Origin: Candidatus Krumholzibacteriia bacterium
Lineage (GTDB): Bacteria > Krumholzibacteriota > Krumholzibacteriia > LZORAL124-64-63
Direction of reading: 5' to 3'
DNA: 64,000 nt
NCBI GenBank assembly: GCA_016744705.1
Contig: JADGDU010000009.1
Span: forward strand, 36,921 to 100,920
A program made the position numbers and the translations under genes. Under the pieces are notes generated by a model, which made no database searches, was not told the origin of the DNA, and worked only from the letters and a program-made list of their open reading frames with translations. Positions 7,396 through 15,874 of the stretch are shown here, in pieces. Numbering within the stretch: position 1 is the stretch's first letter; each line of letters opens with the position of its first letter.

Positions 7396-8946
7396 CTATA
7401 GAGGAATGAGGCCGTGTTTTTTCTCAGGCCGTATTTCCCGTTTGGATTTGAGGAATTCCAGGGACATGGCAACATAAGCTCGGGTGTCCGCCGGTTCGAT
7501 GACATCATCCACCATACCGCTGGCCGCAGCCTTGTACGGGGTGGAGAATTTTTCCCGATATTCTTCAAGCTTCTCGTTGATGACTGCATCTTTGTCATCA
7601 GCTTCAGCAATTTCTTTCCGGTACAGCAGATTCACAGCACCTTCGGCACCCATGACGGCAATTTCGGCCGAAGGCCAGGCCGCCACACGATCGGCACCCA
7701 TACTGCGACCACACATGGCCAGATAGGCCCCTCCGTAAGCTTTCCTCACCACAACAGTGATCTTGGGAACAGTGGCCGCGCCATAGGCAAAGAGCATTTT
7801 GGCTCCGTGGCGAATGATGCCGCTGTATTCCTGCTGGACGCCAGGCATGAATCCCGGAACATCCACAAAGGTGACCAGAGGAATGTTGAAAGCGTTGCAG
7901 AACCGAATGAATCGGGCACCCTTAGTGGATGAATCGATATCCAGAACTCCGGCTTTGTGCTTAGGATTGTTGGCCACAACACCCACGGTGGATCCTTCGA
8001 TCCGCCCAAAACCCACAATGAGGTTGGGAGCATAATGCTCCATCACTTCCATGAAATCGGCGCGATCCAGGACCTTTTTGACAATGTCATGCATGTCATA
8101 GGCCATCCGCGAACTTTCAGGGATGATGGTGTTCATGGATTCGTCTTCGCCCACCGTATCATCGTGGTACTCTTCAATGAACGGAGGATCATCTGTGTTG
8201 TTGCTGGGCAAGAAGCTAAGCAGGCGCTTGGCAATTTCAATGCCCTCACCACCGCTTTCGGCCACAAAGTGCACCACTCCCGAATAATGAGAATGACTTT
8301 CCACCCCACCAAGGGCTTCGGCCGTAACATCTTCACCGGTGACCTGTTTGATAATGGAAGGCCCAGTGATGTACATCTGGCCTTCATGGCGGACCTGGAT
8401 GATAAAATCAGTCAAGGCTGGAGAGTAGGCTGCGCCACCGGCACAAGGGCCACTGACGATGCTGATTTGGGGCACCACTCCACTGGCCTTGATATTCCGG
8501 TAGAAGATATCTCCATACCCCGAAAGGGCTTCGACACCTTCCTGGATGCGAGCTCCACCACTGTCATTTACAAAAATGATGGGATCGCCGGTTTTCAGGC
8601 TGTCATCCTGGAGGTTACTAATTTTCCGGGCTGTGGCTTCGCCCACGGCACCACCGGCAACAGTGAAATCCTGGCTGGCCACATAAACAGGCCGGCCATG
8701 AATGAGTCCATAACCTGTGACCACGCCTTCGCCGGGGAAGTCTTTTTCAGACATTCCGAAATCAGCGCAGCGATTTTTCATGAAGGGGTGTGTTTCCTGA
8801 AAAGTATCGACATCAAAAAGCTGAGCCATTCTTTCCCGGGCTGTGCGTTTTCCCGCAGCATGTTGCTTGGCAATGCGTTTTTCCCCACCGCCAAGATACA
8901 ATTCAGATTTTTTTCGCCGCAGATTTTCTATAGGGGAGTCGGACAT
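7396..8946 (-). CDS. mmdA: Methylmalonyl-CoA decarboxylase carboxyltransferase (alpha) subunit
   Basis: Removes the carboxyl group from methylmalonyl-CoA and passes it to biotin. The 516-residue protein has the whole acyl-CoA carboxyltransferase fold: [78 protein letters not shown] and the terminal KKHGLIPL. The start at 8946 follows AGGAG by 7 bases. It heads the A-D-C-B operon, and since the partner genes encode a sodium-pump membrane subunit rather than a biotin carboxylase, it should work in the decarboxylating direction. Compared with the paralogue at 2-1510 it is clearly diverged in the middle but nearly identical over the last codons. Confidence 0.93.
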   Translation of the reverse strand: MSDSPIENLRRKKSELYLGGGEKRIAKQHAAGKRTARERMAQLFDVDTFQETHPFMKNRCADFGMSEKDFPGEGVVTGYGLIHGRPVYVASQDFTVAGGAVGEATARKISNLQDDSLKTGDPIIFVNDSGGARIQEGVEALSGYGDIFYRNIKASGVVPQISIVSGPCAGGAAYSPALTDFIIQVRHEGQMYITGPSIIKQVTGEDVTAEALGGVESHSHYSGVVHFVAESGGEGIEIAKRLLSFLPSNNTDDPPFIEEYHDDTVGEDESMNTIIPESSRMAYDMHDIVKKVLDRADFMEVMEHYAPNLIVGFGRIEGSTVGVVANNPKHKAGVLDIDSSTKGARFIRFCNAFNIPLVTFVDVPGFMPGVQQEYSGIIRHGAKMLFAYGAATVPKITVVVRKAYGGAYLAMCGRSMGADRVAAWPSAEIAVMGAEGAVNLLYRKEIAEADDKDAVINEKLEEYREKFSTPYKAAASGMVDDVIEPADTRAYVAMSLEFLKSKREIRPEKKHGLIPL

Positions 8947-9021
8947 AGGAATTCTCCTGTTTGATACCCAGGGGTTGTTTTGATGTGGCACAACCCCCAA
9001 ACCACTGGTCTCGCGTAGGGG

Positions 9022-9059
9022 ATGTTAACACTTGGCCCTCTATTGTCAAATTTTTGACA
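9022..9059 (-). promoter_or_regulatory. Promoter of the mmdADCB operon, with an inverted repeat over the -35 box
   Basis: On the minus strand TTGACA (9049-9044) and TAACAT (9027-9022) are 16 bases apart, a good sigma-70 type promoter 76 bases upstream of mmdA. The -35 box is one arm of an inverted repeat TGTCAA-ATTT-TTGACA at 9044-9059, which could be a repressor site. The promoter is supported by box match only. Confidence 0.55.
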
Positions 9060-9172
9060 GGGTTTTTAGTGAAAGAGTTTACCTCCCCCATTAGACACTT
9101 TAATGGCATATTTCTCAACAGGTTAAAAGCATGGAAAAGAAATAGGCTTTTCATTTAAAAAAAGATGAGCTT

Positions 9173-9195
9173 AAAAAATAACCCGCCGGAAGGCG
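9173..9195 (-). terminator. Possible weak terminator after the small envelope protein gene
   Basis: On the minus strand a short stem CGCC-TTCC-GGCG (9195-9184) is followed by a T-rich run (complement of AAAAAA at 9173-9178). The stem is only 4 base pairs, so confidence is limited. Confidence 0.4.
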
Positions 9196-9203
9196 AAACT
9201 CAA

Positions 9204-9908
9204 TCAGAGCCAGATGAAGATCTGGATGGAGGCCATGGACTCTAAACCGAAGTCTTCAAACTGCTGTCCATGGCCGTCTAATTCCTGATAATTCCGGCCT
9301 TCGACCCCGGCCCAGGTCTGGCTGATAGTCTGATCCCAGTCTTCCACAACAAAGTTTAATCCGAAGGCCGCTTCCACCGTGAGAAAAGACGCAGGTTCCC
9401 AGGATGGGCGCAGCCCAAGGGTAAAAATCCACCGCTGTGTGTGGCGATCCAGTTCATAAGTATCGTAAGAATTGTTCATTTCGTGGAGCATCAGACTGCG
9501 TTCCTGGTGCACGATCCATTCGTAGACCACGCCGCCGTATCCGGTGACAGCGAATTGGTCCTTCTTTTTAATGAGGCGCCCCAGCTGCAGTCGAACCCAA
9601 CCGTGTTCTTCACGAATATCTTCGGGCACCTCCAGTAAACCCTGTTGGGGTCCTGGGGTATTCAAATACCAACTGCGGGTTTCTTCTTTATTGAGATAAT
9701 CATCAGGGCCAGCGGCCACCGCCACCTCCCATTGCCCTCCCAACCAAGCCCGGGCCGTCAGCCCGTTATCCCAACCCAAGCCCCATTTACGTTCCACCTG
9801 CGCTTGGGCTGAACTTAATCCCGGGACCATAACCAATAGCACCAATAACAACAGAAAAGGCCCTGCGAGGCGCCGAAGCGCCCCGCTATCCCCATAAAAT
9901 AAAATCAT
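9204..9908 (-). CDS. Exported protein, probable outer-membrane beta-barrel or envelope protein, function unknown
   Basis: A protein of 234 residues with a long signal peptide (hydrophobic core PFLLLLVLLVMVPGLSS, cleavage near AQA-Q). The mature part has alternating hydrophobic residues, is rich in Trp, Tyr and Gly, and ends SIQIFIWL, with aromatic or hydrophobic residues at the end as in small outer-membrane barrels. I recognise no specific family. The ATG follows GGGGAG by three bases. It starts 14 bases after the M29 aminopeptidase gene and is likely cotranscribed with it, but no functional link can be deduced. Confidence 0.75.
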   Translation of the reverse strand: MILFYGDSGALRRLAGPFLLLLVLLVMVPGLSSAQAQVERKWGLGWDNGLTARAWLGGQWEVAVAAGPDDYLNKEETRSWYLNTPGPQQGLLEVPEDIREEHGWVRLQLGRLIKKKDQFAVTGYGGVVYEWIVHQERSLMLHEMNNSYDTYELDRHTQRWIFTLGLRPSWEPASFLTVEAAFGLNFVVEDWDQTISQTWAGVEGRNYQELDGHGQQFEDFGLESMASIQIFIWL

Positions 9909-9922
9909 TTTCTCCCCATCAT

Positions 9923-11038
9923 CTATTTTAGATTTTCAGGATTCAATCCCTGCAATTCCTTCGGAATAAAGAGTCCATCTCTGCGGATCAAGCGGTCGTC
10001 GAAGTAAATTTCTCCGCCACCCCACTCTGACGTCTGAATGAGAACAATATCCCAATGCTGTGCCGATTTGTTACCATTATTTGCTGCTTCATAGGCATTG
10101 CCAGGAGTCAGGTGAAAGCTACCGCCAATTTTTTCATCGAAGAGCGTATCCAACATGGGCTTGGTCACATAAGGATTCACGCCCAGAGCAAACTCTCCGA
10201 AGTAGCGGGCACCTTCATCAATGTCCAAAGCCGCCTGAAGTTTGGCATCATCGCCATCGCAGGTGGCTTTGACGATTTTTCCCTTTTCCACTTCGAAGCG
10301 GATATTGTCCAGCACCACTCCGCCCTGGCGGGTTTTGGTATTGTACTGGATGACGCCATTGACACTGTCGCGTACCGGCGCCGTGTAAACTTCACCATCG
10401 GGAATGTTCCGGCCGCCATCGCATTTGACGGCGGGAATATCTTTGATGCTGAAACTCAGGTCAGTGCCTGGGCCCTTGATTTGAACGCGGTCGGTTTTAT
10501 TCATGAACTCCACCAGGGGATCCATGGCTTTACTCATACGGCCGTAGTCCAGGGAGCATACATCAAAATAGAATTGGGCAAAATCTTCAGTACTGCGTTC
10601 GGCCGCCTGGGCCATACTGGGGTTGGGATAACGCAGAACACACCATCTTTTCTTAAGCCGCACGGGGATGTGAACTTTTCCCCAATAGTTTTCATCATGC
10701 CATTTCATGCGCTCTTCATCCACATCTCCCAGATCAAAGGGATTACTGCTGCCGCGCACACCAATGTAAGCGTCCACAGCTTCCATGATGGGAGTATGGA
10801 AATCGCCCCAGGCGTTAAATTGTTCCTGGTTGGCATTTTTGATGAATCCCCGGCTGACGGTTTCGTCGTTGTAGTACCAAAAGGGAACACCACCGTGGAT
10901 GGTGGCCACCCGCACCAGCTCTTTACCCAGTTCCAGAGCCTCCAGGCCTTTGATTTCAATGTAGATTTTCTCACCCGGTTGCAGCTTGACGCTGTAGGTG
11001 ATGAGTTGTTCGGCCAGGTTTGTGATTCTGGGATCCAT
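9923..11038 (-). CDS. Aminopeptidase of family M29 (aminopeptidase T/S type)
   Basis: Cytoplasmic metal-dependent aminopeptidase that removes N-terminal residues from peptides. The 371-residue length and the order of blocks match M29: N-terminal MDPRITNLAEQLITYSVKLQ with LQPGEKIYI, a central PDGEVYTAP motif providing a metal ligand, DEGARYFGEFALGVNP, and the C-terminal GSFHLTPGNAY region followed by a HWDIV segment. The start is supported by AAGGAG nine bases upstream. No signal peptide is present. It is the first gene of a two-gene unit reading toward the decarboxylase operon and is divergent from the epimerase gene. Confidence 0.9.
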   Translation of the reverse strand: MDPRITNLAEQLITYSVKLQPGEKIYIEIKGLEALELGKELVRVATIHGGVPFWYYNDETVSRGFIKNANQEQFNAWGDFHTPIMEAVDAYIGVRGSSNPFDLGDVDEERMKWHDENYWGKVHIPVRLKKRWCVLRYPNPSMAQAAERSTEDFAQFYFDVCSLDYGRMSKAMDPLVEFMNKTDRVQIKGPGTDLSFSIKDIPAVKCDGGRNIPDGEVYTAPVRDSVNGVIQYNTKTRQGGVVLDNIRFEVEKGKIVKATCDGDDAKLQAALDIDEGARYFGEFALGVNPYVTKPMLDTLFDEKIGGSFHLTPGNAYEAANNGNKSAQHWDIVLIQTSEWGGGEIYFDDRLIRRDGLFIPKELQGLNPENLK

Positions 11039-11125
11039 GCTGGGCTCCTTGTTGGACTACCGGAAAGGAATGACACTGTTTGTATCTTATGATAGCGGAA
11101 TCAGGCATTCTCTCATAACGGAAAT

Positions 11126-11154
11126 TTGGGCTGGGGAAACTTTTCTCCTATTAT
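11126..11154 (+). promoter_or_regulatory. Promoter of the epimerase-nitrilase operon
   Basis: TTGGGC at 11126-11131 and TATTAT at 11149-11154 are separated by 17 bases, about 50 bases upstream of the epimerase start. Confidence 0.5.
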
Positions 11155-11203
11155 TTGGAAGAATGTAACACTTGAACCTGATCCTCAAAAAATGGAGACC
11201 ATG

Positions 11204-11668
11204 ATGAGCACTGATCCTACAGGCCTTGCCAACATTCTGCCCGAAGGAACCGCCGGATTTGTCGATCACATCGGCATCGCTGTGCGGGACATGGATGAAG
11301 GCCTCGCTCTCTACCGGGATTTACTTGGGTTGGAGTTGGAGCTGATGGAAGAGGTCCCCTCCGAAAACATCAAGGTGGCCTTTCTGAAACTTGACCGGGC
11401 CGGAGCCCTGGGTCATGTGGAATTGCTGGCCCCTCTTTCCAGTGAAGGCAACATTGCAGCCTTCATCGAAAAGAAAGGCCCTGGTCTGCATCACGTAGCA
11501 TTTGCTGCCGAAAATATTGAATTGGTTTTGGAGCGTTGCCGTGCCGCGGGCATGCGTCTGTTGGATGAAAAACCACGCATCGGTGCCAAGGGCAAACAGA
11601 TTGCTTTCCTGCATCCCAAATCCGGTGGCGGCGTGCTCATCGAAATTTGCAAAGACGCAGACCACTAA
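11204..11668 (+). CDS. mce: Methylmalonyl-CoA epimerase
   Basis: Interconverts the (S)- and (R)-forms of methylmalonyl-CoA, the step between propionyl-CoA carboxylase and methylmalonyl-CoA mutase. It is a vicinal-oxygen-chelate protein of about 154 residues with metal ligands visible in VDHIGIAV, HVELLAP, GLHHVAF and the C-terminal VLIEICK, and with the LYRDLLGL helix of the family. Three ATG codons lie at 11192, 11201 and 11204; GGAGA at 11194 best suits 11204. The next gene starts 4 bases after the stop. Its presence beside a propionyl-CoA-type carboxylase and a methylmalonyl-CoA decarboxylase fits one pathway; the mutase is not in the window. Confidence 0.92.
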   Translation: MSTDPTGLANILPEGTAGFVDHIGIAVRDMDEGLALYRDLLGLELELMEEVPSENIKVAFLKLDRAGALGHVELLAPLSSEGNIAAFIEKKGPGLHHVAFAAENIELVLERCRAAGMRLLDEKPRIGAKGKQIAFLHPKSGGGVLIEICKDADH

Positions 11669-11672
11669 AATC

Positions 11673-12500
11673 ATGATAAAAATCGCACTCATCCAGCAGC
11701 AGGCCACCACTGATAAAGCGGCCAATCTGGCCCAGGGTTTAAAATCGGCCCGGGAAGCGGCGGCCAGCGGTGCCCAGATCATCGCTTTTGCCGAGTTGGC
11801 TTTTGACCGATTCTATCCCCAAGTTCCCGCCTCTTTGGATAAATTGGACCTAGCAGAACCTGTGCCCGGTCCTACCACCGAAGCCTTCTGCGGTCTGGCT
11901 GCTGAGTTGGGTGTGGTTGTTGTGCTCAATGTCTTTGAGCGCAATGAGACCAAGGGCCATCTGCCTTTTGATTCTTCTCCGGTGATTGATACCGACGGTA
12001 GTATCCTGGGCATTACCCGCATGGTTCACATTACGGAGTATGAATATTTCCACGAGCAGGGATATTACCAACCAGGTGACCAAGGTGCCCCGGTTTTTGA
12101 CACTGCTTTTGGGCGCATCGGGGTGGCCATTTGTTACGACCGCCACTACCCGGAATACATGCGAGCACTGGCAGTTCAGGGAGCTGAAATTGTATTCATC
12201 CCCCAGGCCGGATCTGTAGGTGAGTGGCCAGAAGGGTTATACGAAGCGGAGATGCGGGTCACCGCGTTCCAAAATGGCTATTTCACAGCACTCTGCAACC
12301 GGGTTGGCTCAGAAGAGAACTTGGTTTTTGCCGGGGAATCGTTTGTTTGCAATCCCGCCGGTGAAGTGCTGGCCAGAGCAGGACAGGGTACCGACGAAAT
12401 TCTCTATTGTGATTTGGATTTGGAACAAGTGGCTCAATCCAATGGGCGGCAGCTTTTTCTGCGGGACCGCCGCCCTCTCTTGTACAAGGACTGGATTTAG
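11673..12500 (+). CDS. Carbon-nitrogen hydrolase (nitrilase superfamily) with replaced catalytic lysine
   Basis: A nitrilase-fold amidase of 275 residues, close in appearance to N-carbamoylputrescine amidases and other omega-amidase-like enzymes. The catalytic glutamate (E41, AFAELAF) and cysteine (C154, GVAICYDRHYPE) are present, and E128 of the HEQGYY element is there too. The catalytic lysine, normally the K of a YRK-x-H motif, appears to be methionine: the sequence reads TRMVHI at residues 115-120. The substrate is therefore uncertain and the classical Glu-Lys-Cys mechanism may not apply. It starts 4 bases after the epimerase stop and is probably cotranscribed. Its end overlaps the convergent secreted-protein gene by 4 bases. 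Confidence 0.88.
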   Translation: MIKIALIQQQATTDKAANLAQGLKSAREAAASGAQIIAFAELAFDRFYPQVPASLDKLDLAEPVPGPTTEAFCGLAAELGVVVVLNVFERNETKGHLPFDSSPVIDTDGSILGITRMVHITEYEYFHEQGYYQPGDQGAPVFDTAFGRIGVAICYDRHYPEYMRALAVQGAEIVFIPQAGSVGEWPEGLYEAEMRVTAFQNGYFTALCNRVGSEENLVFAGESFVCNPAGEVLARAGQGTDEILYCDLDLEQVAQSNGRQLFLRDRRPLLYKDWI

Positions 12501-13168
12501 CGAGGATCGTAAATCCCCACATCTTTCCAGGTGGCATTGCCCCTCAGGGGTTCCAGGTCCGTCTCGCCTACGAAATTCAAATAAGCAGGGACACAACCGG
12601 CCCCAAAAATACTGTTGATCAGGCGGCTGGCCGTGGTTCCAGTGTACAGGGCATAGGGCCGGGCTTCGGTGCATCCAGGAGTTCTGCCACAGGACACCCC
12701 ACCATCAGGATCCAAACTGAAAACGACATTCTGGGGCGTGCCCTGGAACATCACTTGCCAATGAACTAACTGGGTTTGCTCTTCTTCCAGGATGATTCCG
12801 GGATCAAGCCCGGCTATCACTTCTCCAGGTCGGCGCCCCACGCTTCGGTGCGCCACCGGAAATTCCTGCGATGTGATAAAGGCCTCCGCCCCTTCCACCA
12901 CAAGCGTCAACTCCAGAGCACCAATACCCAGAAAGGCTTCGCCGTTCCTCTTGAGAGCATCCATGTCGGTGATGTAAGCATAAACATCAATCATGGTGAC
13001 GCCTTTGCTTTCGGCGCTGGTGGTCATCACAGACTGGAGTTCCGGGCCTTCGGTGAAGGAGAGCCGGATGAGGCCATTTTCACCGCACCACTCGGCAGCG
13101 GAGTTGGAAAAGCTCAACAGCATGAGAGTCAAAACCAAAATCCCATTTGCTACTATTTTCTTCATCAT
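12497..13168 (-). CDS. Secreted protein of unknown function with a C-terminal TWKDVG..R tail
   Basis: A 223-residue exported protein with signal peptide (VANGILVLTLMLLSFSNSAAE). The mature part has four to five cysteines (WCGEN, SCGRTPGC, AGCVPAY) that could form disulphides. The final residues ATWKDVGIYDPR resemble, loosely, the tails of the secreted proteins ending at 21323 and 29394; see findings. No family recognised. It lies 15 bases after the last ABC permease gene and probably ends that operon, although a role in the transporter is not shown. The stop overlaps the convergent nitrilase-family gene. Confidence 0.72.
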   Translation of the reverse strand: MMKKIVANGILVLTLMLLSFSNSAAEWCGENGLIRLSFTEGPELQSVMTTSAESKGVTMIDVYAYITDMDALKRNGEAFLGIGALELTLVVEGAEAFITSQEFPVAHRSVGRRPGEVIAGLDPGIILEEEQTQLVHWQVMFQGTPQNVVFSLDPDGGVSCGRTPGCTEARPYALYTGTTASRLINSIFGAGCVPAYLNFVGETDLEPLRGNATWKDVGIYDPR

Positions 13169-13183
13169 TTTCTCGAACTCCCG

Positions 13184-14002
13184 TCAGCTACCAGTGCTGG
13201 AATAATTGCTGGACCCCGCCCGCCAAATAAGAACAGCTCCACCAAAAACAATCAGCCCCACCAAGGGCGTGAACATGGCAAATCTGCTAAATTGAGGACT
13301 GCCCAAAAACCAAGTGGATGGATAGAAGGCCACCCACGCAAAAGGCAGAATAAAGGTCAGAAAGAACCTGACCGGCGCCCCAAATATAGTTATGGGGTAG
13401 CGAGCAAATCGGATCATATTGTACACAGGCGGCGCCAATCCCATACGGTCTTCATGCCAGAAAGACACCGAGGTGATGCCCAGAAAAACACCCGTATAAA
13501 CCAGAGAGGCTGCTGGGCCCAGAATCAAAACAGCCAAAAAGTCTACAAGTTCCCATTGCATCTGCATTTTTAGGCTGGCATAGGCCATCACCACCATCCC
13601 CATGATGACTTCATTCAACCCGGAAATATTGAATGATTCACAGAGAACCTGCCCCAAACTGCTGATGGGCCTCAACAGGACCCGATCAAATTTCCCCTGA
13701 ATGATAAAGCGATCACTGAAACGGTACAGGTTGACGCTGGTAAGGTTAAACAGCCCCAGAGGAATGAGGCTGAAGCCATAAATGAATAGTACTTCATAAA
13801 AGGACCACCCTTTCAGGGAATCCACTTTGCTGAACAAGGTGCTGAGCACAACCAGTTGCACCAGCATGGAAAACGAAACCGCCAGGGTGTCGATGAAAAA
13901 ATCGGCTCGGTAGGCCAATCGAGTTTTCACAAATTGCCGGAAGTAGTGACTGAAAATGCCTATTTCCCACCACAAATGAGCCAGCAGGCCGCGTTTTTTC
14001 AT
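13184..14002 (-). CDS. ABC-2 type exporter permease (DUF990-like), second permease
   Basis: One of two membrane subunits of an ABC exporter. The 272-residue protein has about six hydrophobic segments and starts MKKRGLLAHLWWEIGIFSHYF, as in the ABC2_membrane_6 (COG3694/COG4587) permeases that pair with a COG4586-type ATPase. GGGAGG precedes the start by five bases and the upstream permease stop is one base away (TAG-G-ATG), so the two permeases are made together. Substrate is not known for this exporter type and cannot be deduced here. Confidence 0.85.
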   Translation of the reverse strand: MKKRGLLAHLWWEIGIFSHYFRQFVKTRLAYRADFFIDTLAVSFSMLVQLVVLSTLFSKVDSLKGWSFYEVLFIYGFSLIPLGLFNLTSVNLYRFSDRFIIQGKFDRVLLRPISSLGQVLCESFNISGLNEVIMGMVVMAYASLKMQMQWELVDFLAVLILGPAASLVYTGVFLGITSVSFWHEDRMGLAPPVYNMIRFARYPITIFGAPVRFFLTFILPFAWVAFYPSTWFLGSPQFSRFAMFTPLVGLIVFGGAVLIWRAGSSNYSSTGS

Positions 14003-14003
14003 C

Positions 14004-14867
14004 CTAACCTCCCTGCACTGTGACTTGCTTCACAGCCCGGTTCCAGACCAGACGAGCCACCAGGTACAAAGCCACCGACCAGGCCAACTGAATAGCCAGG
14101 CCAGTGAACAAATCTGCGCCCTGTCTTTTGCCCAAATAAATAGTCACCGGAATGTAGCTGATGCCCTGGAACGGTAACCAGGAAACAAAAGACTGGAACC
14201 ATTCCGGAAAAAAAGTAAACGGAATGAGGACACCGGTGAGGAAATCCATGGCCACCATTTTTGCCCGCAGCACGCCTTGTATATTTTTGGTGTAAAAAGC
14301 CACACAACCCAGCAAAAAGTTGAACTGGGTGTATATCACCAAGGCCAATGAAAAGCTCAGGAAAGTCCAGCCATAAAGAGCAGGATCGGGTGGTCCCTGA
14401 ATGCCAAAAACAGGCACAACCACCACCATGATCGGCAAGGTGAAGAGCAACAGACGGAAGATGCTCTCACCCACCACTTCGAACATCATCACCGATTGTA
14501 AATTGTAGGGTTTGATCAACTGCATGGCGATTTCACCATCGGTGATCTGGCCGGAAATATCCCGGGCGATGTTGTTGAAATAAAAGCTGCGCCCAATCCA
14601 GCTGATGGCCACATAGGTGATCATCTCATCCAGAGTCAGGCCCCCAATCAACTCACCACCATCAACCTTGCTGGCAAACAGGGCCCGGTACAGATAATAG
14701 AACCCGGCCACATAAATGGTATAAGTCACCACACCGGTGTAATAACGCAAGCGGTAAGCCAGAAATTTAAGAAAGGCCAGGCGGATGAAATTTCCGTGCA
14801 AGGTGACCGAACCCATACGGCTTCGGCTCCAGGGTTTCAACTGGGAAAGAGAGGTGTGCTGGCTCAT
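14004..14867 (-). CDS. ABC-2 type exporter permease, first permease
   Basis: Membrane subunit of the same ABC exporter, 287 residues with roughly six transmembrane segments (for example YYTGVVTYTIYVAGFYYLY and LALVIYTQFNFLLGCVAFY). Its ATG overlaps the stop of the ATPase gene (ATGA) and its own stop is one base from the next permease start, a tight three-gene transporter cassette. The family is the uncharacterised COG4586/4587/3694 exporter set. A charged N-terminal stretch of ~30 residues precedes the first helix. Confidence 0.85.
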   Translation of the reverse strand: MSQHTSLSQLKPWSRSRMGSVTLHGNFIRLAFLKFLAYRLRYYTGVVTYTIYVAGFYYLYRALFASKVDGGELIGGLTLDEMITYVAISWIGRSFYFNNIARDISGQITDGEIAMQLIKPYNLQSVMMFEVVGESIFRLLLFTLPIMVVVVPVFGIQGPPDPALYGWTFLSFSLALVIYTQFNFLLGCVAFYTKNIQGVLRAKMVAMDFLTGVLIPFTFFPEWFQSFVSWLPFQGISYIPVTIYLGKRQGADLFTGLAIQLAWSVALYLVARLVWNRAVKQVTVQGG

Positions 14868-15874
14868 TGGGCCACACCACCATCGCGGTAGATCTGGGCC
14901 ACCACTTCTTCAATAGGCGGCTCGGCCAGGTGCAGATCCGATACAGGGCAAGCATTTACCAATTGCTTGATGACATCCGCTCCCGGCACTTCGCTGCGGT
15001 TGAATTCCACCGTGTGGCGCAAGCCTTCTGCCGACTCCCACTTCACAGGCATGCCGTCGGTCACCTGGGCCAGTTTCTTACTGCTAAGGCCTTCGCGCAG
15101 TTCAACCGTCAGGCGAACCCGGTGTCCAGTTTGCAGGCGCAGGTTATCCAGCAGTCCGTCAAAATGAACGCGTCCCTGATCGATGATGATGATGCGTTTG
15201 CACAGCTGTTCAATATCCCCCAGGTCGTGGGTGGTCAGAATGATGGTCACGCCCTGGTTTTGGCGAATGTCCCGCAGGAAACGCCGCACATTATCCTTGG
15301 CCACCACATCCAAACCAATGGTGGGTTCATCCAGAAAAAGCACCTTGGGTTTGTGCAGCAGAGCAGCGGCCAGGTCGCATCGCATACGCTGCCCAAGAGA
15401 AAGTTTGCGCACAGGTTGGTGCAGAAAATCATTAATTTCCAGCAGCTCATTGAAGACGCCCATTTGCTGCTGATAGGTATCCTCATCCACTTCGTATATT
15501 TTCTGCAAAAGGCGGAAAGATTCAACCACTGCCAGATCCCACCACAACTGGGTGCGCTGTCCAAAAACAGCCCCGATATGACGGGTGTATTGCAGGCGGT
15601 CAAGCCAGGGAACCATTCCCCCCACAGTGACCTCTCCGCTGGTGGGAGTGAGAATCCCCGTCAGCATTTTGATGGTGGTGCTTTTGCCAGCACCATTGGC
15701 CCCGATGTAGCCCACCAATTCGCCGGCTTCAATATCGAAGGCCACATTGTCCACAGCGCGCAGGGTCTCTTTGCGAGGGCGGACCAGGTCGATGAAACCA
15801 CCGGTCACACCTTCACGCTTTTTGGTGATTTTATAGTCCCGGCTCAAGCCACTGACATGAATCATATTTGACAT
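14864..15874 (-). CDS. ABC transporter ATP-binding protein (COG4586 type)
   Basis: Drives the ABC-2 exporter formed by the next two genes. The 336-residue protein has Walker A GANGAGKST, signature LSLGQRMRCDLA, Walker B KVLFLDEP followed by TIGLD, and the switch histidine in TTHDLGD. An N-terminal insertion with VRPRKETLRAVD before the first core strand and a C-terminal domain of about 90 residues after the ATPase core are typical of the COG4586 group. The start overlaps the xseB stop by one base (TAATG) and the end overlaps the permease start by four bases. Confidence 0.93.
   Translation of the reverse strand: MSNMIHVSGLSRDYKITKKREGVTGGFIDLVRPRKETLRAVDNVAFDIEAGELVGYIGANGAGKSTTIKMLTGILTPTSGEVTVGGMVPWLDRLQYTRHIGAVFGQRTQLWWDLAVVESFRLLQKIYEVDEDTYQQQMGVFNELLEINDFLHQPVRKLSLGQRMRCDLAAALLHKPKVLFLDEPTIGLDVVAKDNVRRFLRDIRQNQGVTIILTTHDLGDIEQLCKRIIIIDQGRVHFDGLLDNLRLQTGHRVRLTVELREGLSSKKLAQVTDGMPVKWESAEGLRHTVEFNRSEVPGADVIKQLVNACPVSDLHLAEPPIEEVVAQIYRDGGVAQ

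Noticed and set aside
7957..8964. Open frame of 335 codons on the plus strand opposite mmdA
   Set aside because: Antisense shadow of mmdA; no motif, no signal, no ribosome site.
10055..11092. Open frame of 345 codons opposite the M29 peptidase
   Set aside because: Antisense shadow with low-complexity character; M29 motifs on the other strand are decisive.
14867..15871. Open frame of 334 codons opposite the ABC ATPase
   Set aside because: The minus strand has all ABC motifs; this frame is a shadow.
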